In this document: piece after piece, positions 57,093 to 64,000 of the stretch
Position numbering within the stretch: position 1 is the first letter of the stretch
How the letters are laid out: every line of letters begins with the position of its first letter
Assembly (NCBI GenBank): GCA_945859605.1
Contig: OX243816.1
Coordinates: 36,263,307 to 36,327,306 of the forward strand
Source of the DNA: Lumbricus rubellus
Taxonomy: Eukaryota > Annelida > Clitellata > Crassiclitellata > Lumbricidae
DNA length: 64,000 nt
Direction of reading: 5' to 3'
Notes under the pieces: generated by a model
Seen by the model: only the letters and a program-made list of their open reading frames with translations
What the model was told of the DNA's origin: nothing
The model's database searches: none
Position numbers and translations under genes: made by a program

Positions 57093-58109
57093 TGGAGACT
57101 ATACTGATTTAGCCGAATCCATCGTTTGAACGGAGCCTGGAAAGGAACGATAAGTTCCAGTTATTTGTGGGATATGGTACTGTCGTCGACGGATGGATGG
57201 AAGCAGCCGGCGGCGGCAGTAGCGCGATCCGGAACCGTGTTAATTTAGAAGAACCAGTTGGTTGTGTACGTGTGTGTGGCATCTGTTTTAAATGGATAAG
57301 AAATAATTCGTCGTTGTCATCGGTTTCTGCATTTGATGCACGTATGTATCTCGGTCGTTGCACATGCGCATTAAAATGTAAGTCGGTCGGTGTTTCTTTT
57401 AAGATGCGAGATGCAGTTGATTGTCTTGCAAATCATGGTTCTCTGCACTTCCTACAGTGAATGAGCTATATAAAAATTCTATTGTACAGTACATTGCAAT
57501 TTCTCTCCGTTGCTAGCTGGTACAATCATATGATTTGCCAGGTTTGTCTTATATTTGTGTTTTTGTGTGACATTGTGTTTTTATGGTTGTAAACCAGAGT
57601 GCGTTTTTGCAGCTGGTACATTAAAGAATATACTTACTTAATTACTTACATCCCTAATCCAACCCAACAATGTATGTGTGTATGATATGCATGACGTTGC
57701 ATGTGTATAATTATATGTATGTGTATAGTTATGTGTGTGTTGTGTATTGGTGGATCTATTTATATAGCTCGACCCTACCCCTTTTTGCTCAGACGCTTTT
57801 GGCATCCTGATCTGCCACATGCTGGAAAATATTGTCACTGGCTCGTCATTAAAATGGTTTGACGCCTCTGTCTTAGCGTATTGATATTCGCCACACAGTT
57901 TCGTTACAAATTATTCCTTAATGCATTTGCACATTGTTTGCTGCACACACTGTGCACTAAGTTCTTTTCTTACGACTCATTTCTTCTTTTTATGGAATAC
58001 TGGCGTGGGTTTAGTGCTTTGTTTTTGAGCGTGATTATACATGTAATCCAGTTGTAGCCAGAAATGTGGTTAACTGGGTTAAATCCTGGGCTGCAGGATT
58101 TAATGGAGA

Positions 58110-58165
58110 TGATCGAAAATTTTGGCCCTCCTTCCGAAATTTCTGTATCTGCCCCTGACAGTGGC
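58110..58165 (+). mobile_element. Right-end fragment of the caggggcggatcc hAT-like family
   Basis: It contains ttttggccctccttccgaaa and ctgtatctgcccctgacag, matching the right ends at 25290-25318 and 41690-41710. No left end was seen. Confidence 0.5.
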
Positions 58166-58481
58166 TGCACATTATCAGATGAGAGATCAGATAATGAGGA
58201 AAATGGTTGATAACTCATGTGCCAAGACCAAGAAAATGAAGTCGCCAATGCTTCATACCAACGCCTCCCTCCCTCCGTCTTGGGATTGTTCTTCTTCTGT
58301 TGGGCCATTTGTCTTTGGCCCAACGTAATTGAGCCAATTAGGGCCTTATGATGGATTGGTTGGTGCGACCCTTAAGGGCAGCATTGCTAGTATTTCATCA
58401 GTCCCATCCAAGATGCTGAGTTATGCCCGATATTATATTCAGCTTCGTGGCTGGCTTCCGATAGGATCACCTGGCTCTCGT

Positions 58482-58530
<49 letters not shown>

Positions 58531-58562
58531 TTATTTATATTTATATTTTTATATATATATAT
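58482..58562. repeat. (AT)n/(TATTT)n microsatellite
   Basis: An alternating AT run with TTTAT interruptions. Confidence 0.95.
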
Positions 58563-59593
58563 ACATTAGGGTCTTTGTGAATAAAATATAATATATATAT
58601 GTTATTTAAATATATTTAATATATTTTAGGTTCTTTGTGAATAAATTCAGGCGAAATATACATGTGTGCATCGTGTGTCTATATTTCTCTTCCCTGCTGC
58701 TGGCTTTTATCGATCTACTGGATATTATGTGCATCTCGGTCAAATAACGGTGTCTCCATGTATTTCTTCTTTTATGCTGCTGCATAAGCCACCACAATCG
58801 CATTTATAATATACAACCACAATTACCTATACATGTCCATGCATACATGCATACATTTAGCATGGAATAGTTTGCAATTCACAGTCTTTGTATACAGTGT
58901 ATGCATAGCATTGTGTATACAGTGTATGTCTATTCGTGTATTTCTATTAGAGGTACCACTGTTTGTGTTATTTGATCAATTCATTACCATAATCATTCAG
59001 ATAATTAATAGGATGTGTGTTTAGTAGATCCATGTAAGTTTGTACGTGTTTACATATGTGTTTATTGTTCTTTTTAAAACCTTTTCAGCAGCACAATAAT
59101 TAATTCTTGTTTTTGTTTCTGATGTTTCTTGTTCTGTGTGGACATGAAAACCGTGTTCTATTTCCGATGTACAGTTAGTTGTTGACGTTGGACTTTTGTT
59201 TGTCTTATTTGAGTAATTGTTGATTGACTAAACGAATGAAAATTTATCTCCCTTGAATAGGCAGTGTTTGGCCTGACAAAGTTCACGTACTATAGTCTAT
59301 AGTCACCTACGTATATTAGACGAAATAACAGCAAATATCAACATAATTTCAGAGAGGGAAGCAGTAATTTATTTACCCGATGATGAATTACGTTAAGGAG
59401 AAGATGAATAAGAGCAGTCTGGTTGTAATAATAATAATAATAATTATAATTATGAGGGGCACTTTCGCAGAAGGTGAATATAGGGCCTTTCAAGACTTGA
59501 TTTTATAGTAGGTGAGAGACTGAGAGGGAAGGCCCTGAGGGATCCTGTATGCTTAGGCACAATTTAAAGAAATTATGGCAAATATATTATAAT

Positions 59594-59595
59594 TA

Positions 59596-59643
<48 letters not shown>
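59594..59643. repeat. (AAT)n microsatellite
   Basis: A pure triplet array. Shorter aataat runs follow at 59722-59770. Confidence 0.95.
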
Positions 59644-59644
<1 letters not shown>

Positions 59645-59819
59645 CAATGATTCCAGAACAACAAATCTTTTAGTATTGTTTTTAAAGCCCGAGCAATTAT
59701 TTATACCTCTGGCGCCAAAATAATAATAATAATTAGAATTATAATAATAATAACAACAATACTGATGATAATAATGATTATAATTTAATAATTGTGATAA
59801 GGCCAAAAAACCGCAGCGC

Positions 59820-61050
59820 TGGTTCCCTGGTCGCCATACAGCCGACTGCTCTTCTCTGAAGTGCCTTTTAGTGTTTACGCATTAAAACTTCATCTGAACG
59901 TGAACTTCTCGACACAACGCATTTCCTTCTTCTCCGTGTTTCCTCCTGCCGTGAATAATTGATTTCCAGAGGGGACGAAAGCCGAGAAGTCGGACGAAGG
60001 AAGACACATCAGCCGTAAAACTTGCTGCAAATGCCCGACGGGTTTTCACCCGCAGAGTAGTGGCGCTGGTTATTAACAGCAGCGGACCAAGGGCGTCGGA
60101 ACTGTTTTGTAGTGGGGACATTCACGGAAAGGGTTAGGAAAAGGGTTCGGAGTAAAGGATACAGTGCTTCTTTTAGCTGCCTTCTTAGTTTCTTTTTAAC
60201 CGACCATTCTTAATTAACACACGAGGTGTTTGCAAGTCACCAACATGTAGTTCATATGACTTTGTTTGTAGTTTATTGAATGCCTTTCCCCCACATCATC
60301 CTCCCGCTCCCTTCCTTCGAAGTAAAGCCCCTTGATTTAATTTTAGTGCTTCCGGAAGTGTACTGTGCACGAGGAAGGGCTTTTGCACATGTTGCAAGAT
60401 AGGGCACAGTTTGCACTTTATACCCTCATCCCTTCCGGGTGTTCATATCTGAACATGTTTGCCCACACATGTATCAGGAGCCCTGTGATGAGTGTTCCAG
60501 TTTCATGGTGTACCCCCCCCTCCTGCTAAATTTCTGTGTCATCGGAAATTGTTACCTTAAGAATCCCCAGCGAGGATTGGTAATTAAATTTTGGTACTTC
60601 TTCCTCTAGGGAACTCTAGTTGCTGTGTCCAAGTCATTGCAGCAGATTCTATTAAATGAAAGCGCCATCATCAAAAGCATTTGGTGGGTGGTAGTAGGCC
60701 TATGTATGACCCCCTGTTGTACTTCAGTGCTATGAGTATAATTATAATATAACTGAATCATTACTTTTAAAAGCAGACCACATTAGAGTCTAAATTTACT
60801 AGATTCTATGCCTAGGAGCTGGCAACATTATTAGTGTATTTCTCTACTAGATACGGCTTTGAAGAGTGTGTACCAGTGGAGTGGAATTTAAGGGTGGTGC
60901 TTATCGCAGCTTCCTCAGTCCTTACCGTCACGTGGGATGGGGGTGGAGGGTATGGGGGGGGGGGTGGAAGACTGACGTCGCACAGAATGGGTCGTTGTGT
61001 CTCTCTATACTGACGTTTGCTGAAACTGACATAATCTGCTTAATGTAATT
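59820..61050. other. No gene recognised
   Basis: Mixed-composition sequence. Short open frames, such as the minus-strand one at 59882-60121, show no family motif. A run of G occurs at 60955-60965. Confidence 0.4.
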
Positions 61051-61100
61051 TAATGTGAGCCGACATTTATATAGCGCCTTAGGGAGCCTGTGAGAAGCGA
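61050..61100 (-). mobile_element. Short antisense non-LTR tail
   Basis: It contains the complement of gcgctatataaatgtc, the dispersed tail core. Too short for more. Confidence 0.45.
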
Positions 61101-61254
61101 GAATATCAGATCTGCGTCGTCGATCAATGTTCCTTAAATTCAGCTCTATCGGATTTTGTCTGCAACGCTTCGCAGCGTAAAGCGACTTCCTGTCAGTTTG
61201 AATTTTTCAAAGTCGAATCTTACTTATATATAATCCTATATTATATATGCATAA

Positions 61255-61346
61255 TTTGCATATATATATATATATTTGTGTAAATATATATATATATATA
61301 GTCACAAATATATAATAAAATATATATTATTATATATTATCTCATT
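61255..61346. repeat. AT-rich microsatellite
   Basis: Alternating tatata runs with interruptions. Confidence 0.9.
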
Positions 61347-61981
61347 TCTTCATAATAGCCATTCAATTTTTTTAAAACTTTGATGGGTTATATAAATTTT
61401 AAAGTGTTTTGCTGACCCCTCCTCTAATGCTGGAGTGCAGTCATGGAAAGTGCTGATGTCTGATTATACAGTGAAATGAAACATGCATTGAGGACAGTCA
61501 GGTGTGTACAATTTACAAATACACATGCATGCTTTGTCCAAATGTATTTGTGAATGATTATTTCTACACACCACCTGTCAACAATATATATTCATTCCCT
61601 TTGTTATGACCTCAAGAAAGGTCACCATGGAATTTGTGTGGAATTAAAACAGAGATGAGAGAATGAGTGCAAACAGTGATAAACGAATTAGGAAAATGTG
61701 GAAAAGAACCAAGGATATGTGGATCAGGTCCAAGAAAATGTGGAGAAGAAGCAGGAAACCTATGGGAAAACTGTCGAAACAGATAGCTTTAGCCTGTTAA
61801 GATGACTATCAAAGAATTTTACTTTCGCTATCACCCTATGCTGTCAGTGTTTCGATTGACCAGTGACAATGCCAATGTGACATCTTAAGGGTCCTTGCAC
61901 AAGGTGATTTTGTAAATATTAAATACTGGTATTTCATTCGGTCTACTTGAGAAAGTCAACAATGTTTCTAAAAGTTGTATG

Positions 61982-62360
61982 TTTTGACTCAGTGGTTCCC
62001 AACCTTTTTTGTCTTTAGGGCCACTTTTTCTAAGTTGGAGAACACGAGGGCCACTTTTTCTTAGTTGAAGGACATTAGGGCGTTTAGGGGGTCACAATGT
62101 TAATATTTAATTAACTAAAAGCATATAAAATTGTTATAATTGATTCAAAATAGAATGTTTGATGCTATTTCGGCTATAGAGTAAATAGAAAATAATTATA
62201 GGCCTATGCTCTATCCTGTCCAAATTGTCAATTTTTTCATATACTTTTTTTAATTCTTTGAGAGATGAGGGCCAGGTTTTGAGGACTGGCGGGCCATTTT
62301 TTAGGCCTTGCGGGCCACTTTTGGCCCGCGGGCCACGGGTTGGGAACCGCTGTTTTGACT
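61982..62360. mobile_element. hAT-like MITE, 363 bp (cagtggttcccaacc family, second copy)
   Basis: The element 61990-62352 begins cagtggttcccaacc and ends ggttgggaaccgctg (one mismatch). It is flanked by an exact 8-bp duplication, ttttgact (61982-61989 and 62353-62360). Internal blocks gagggccactttttctta and ggcccgcgggccacggg are shared with 42537-42820. Confidence 0.94.
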
Positions 62361-62708
62361 CCTCATCTTTCATTCTGTACATGAAGGATCATGATGGGAA
62401 GACAGGAAGCCAGAGAAATTTGAAGAGCCTTAGAAAACGCTTGTGAATAGGTTGGTGCCCTGGGCTTTTTTGAGTGTCGTTTTAGAAGTTTGGAGCATGA
62501 TAATATATGAATACGATTACAAAATCTGCCAAAAACAAAGGAAATTCACTGCAGCTGCAGAACCGTCTTGCATTGCATTGCATTCGCTTTCCTAATCCTC
62601 CTGCGTGTGCTGTGTGAATGGAGAGAAGCACAATGGAACGTCTAGTCTACGTACGTATCGGTTTCAACTTGATTGACTTCCAGTGAATAATAATAATGAA
62701 GCCGACTG

Positions 62709-62780
62709 CTTTTGATTGGTGTTTTTGTGCATGCAGTGGAGAGCTTTTTGATTGGTGTTTTTGTGCATGCAGTGGAGAGA
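62709..62780 (+). repeat. Tandem duplication of about 35 bp
   Basis: tttgattggtgtttttgtgc followed by atgcagtggagag occurs twice in a row, then an (AG)n run. Confidence 0.85.
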
Positions 62781-62912
62781 GAGAGAGAGAAGTGAAGTGA
62801 GGACACTTTATGGTTGCAGTCATGCTTACGATTCATCAGGGTGTCTTGCAGCATCGATGTATCGCGACAGCATCGGCAGGTGAAAGAGAACGCGGCGGTC
62901 GTTCCCTCCTCC

Positions 62913-63005
62913 TTCTCTTTCTCCTCCTCCTCCTCCTGCACCTCCTCGTCTTCCTCCTCCTCCTCCTTCTCCTCCTCCTCCTCCTCCTCCTCCTCCTCCT
63001 CCTCT
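62913..63005 (+). repeat. (TCC)n/(TTC)n microsatellite
   Basis: A polypyrimidine triplet array. The poly-Glu, poly-Ser and poly-Leu open frames over it are artefacts. Confidence 0.95.
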
Positions 63006-63009
63006 TCAG

Positions 63010-64000
63010 AAATGCCGCCTAACACTTGGCTGAATGGCGACGTTTTATTACCACTTTCCGGGTTCGTCGTCCATGGCGAGACCGTTGATGACTCGTGGTT
63101 TCATGGAAAGAATCCTTTGCAAGTCGTCGTCGTCGTCTCACGGTCTCACAGTGGTGCATAGCTTTATGGTGGCAGCGGTGGGATTCTCTCTGACTGCAGC
63201 CCATCAGTTTTTGACGGATGCTTAGAGACAGCAGCTGCTGTTCTCGCTCATACCACCGTGCGCATGCGCATTGATCGAACGAACGCGTCGGGATTCCTCT
63301 CCCCCCGCTATAATGCGTGTTAATTACATTGTGTTTTGATACATTACCGAAGCATTGTATTAAAATTGATACATTACCGAAGGCCTACAACAGAGCGGCT
63401 GTCTAATTATTGTCCGATTGCGTTAGCGTTTGATACGTCACGATGCAATTCTGCTCGCTGCTCAGTGCGTGTGTTATTATCCGGTGAGTTATAGGACCCC
63501 TGGGTTGTTTAATGATCCGGTGGCGTGGGTTATTTCACGAGAACATAATGGAGGTGCACCCCCCCACCCTCGATAGCCACGTTCACTGTGCTCACAGAAT
63601 GCCAATATTAGAAAATGGTGGCAATTGTGGGCTCGGTTGTGGTGGTGGTGGTGGTGGGGGTGGGGGGGGGCTGTAAGAGACTTTCATAAGTTGAAGAACT
63701 GAGTCAGCTGACGTTTCCAAAATTGCTTATTACCATGCTTTTGATCAGTTTCAATTGCCTTGTTTCTTCAGAGTCTTGGATCCGGGATCTTGTTTTCAGT
63801 TTGTTTACTGGTTGTGAGCCTTCTTAACTGTGATCATAGATGTAAAAAACGATGAAAATAAAATAATAAACGGAAACAACGTAGTTTTTTCAACAAAAAA
63901 AAAAACGATAAAAAAACCGAAACGAAAAATAATTTGCCTTTGGTCTGCGATGCTGTTTTATTAGATACTACACTTGGGAACTGGTTATAATTCTATTGCT
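63010..64000. other. CpG-containing right end of the window, no gene recognised
   Basis: Moderately CpG-rich to about 63500. A plausible donor (tccg, then gtgagt) lies at about 63484, followed by G-runs at 63640-63670 and an AT-rich end. It could contain an untranslated exon, but nothing confirms that. Confidence 0.3.

Noticed and set aside
62642..63161. Poly-Glu, poly-Ser and poly-Leu frames
   Set aside because: They arise from the (TCC)n microsatellite read in different frames.

Overview
This is a eukaryotic (metazoan) genomic window: three spliced protein-coding genes with GT-AG introns, rich in transposon debris and tandem repeats. A marine invertebrate, probably a deuterostome such as an echinoderm or hemichordate, fits best. 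The genes are animal families, and the LTR retrotransposon has the Gmr1-type pol order known mainly from deuterostomes. The exact taxon is an inference.

Layout. (1) 671-16075, plus strand: the last nine exons (459 codons) of an SLC22-type organic ion transporter; the 5' exons lie upstream of the window. Its first visible intron holds a 6,335-bp Ty3/gypsy-class retrotransposon (1586-7920, antisense) with matching 520-bp LTRs and a 5-bp target-site duplication. It has gag, protease, integrase and RNase H, but the reverse-transcriptase core is deleted. (2) 16076-21954: intergenic, convergent 3' ends, with non-LTR retrotransposon tails and a 405-bp palindromic MITE. (3) 21955-29141, minus strand: a complete seven-exon PUR-alpha family gene (312 aa) with three PUR repeats and strictly alternating intron phases 1-0-1-0-1-0. 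(4) 29142-29648: a 507-bp head-to-head interval, a candidate bidirectional promoter. (5) 29649-42432, plus strand: a complete six-exon cysteine string protein gene (DNAJC5, 200 aa). (6) 42433-64000: no gene I can support. It holds hAT-type DNA transposons, including a three-level nest at 45990-49726, simple repeats, and CpG-richer stretches that might be the 5' end of a gene beyond the window.

The most unusual signal is that several minisatellites start at, or copy, exon-intron junctions: the donors of SLC22 visible exons 1, 2 and 4 and the acceptor of PUR exon 3. The units either lose the splice dinucleotide or carry stops that would punish its use.

At least nine DNA elements are bounded by exact or near-exact 8-bp target-site duplications read directly from the sequence (hAT hallmark). 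I saw no tRNA, rRNA or CRISPR. The three genes (membrane transport, nucleic-acid binding, synaptic-vesicle chaperone) do not form a known pathway.
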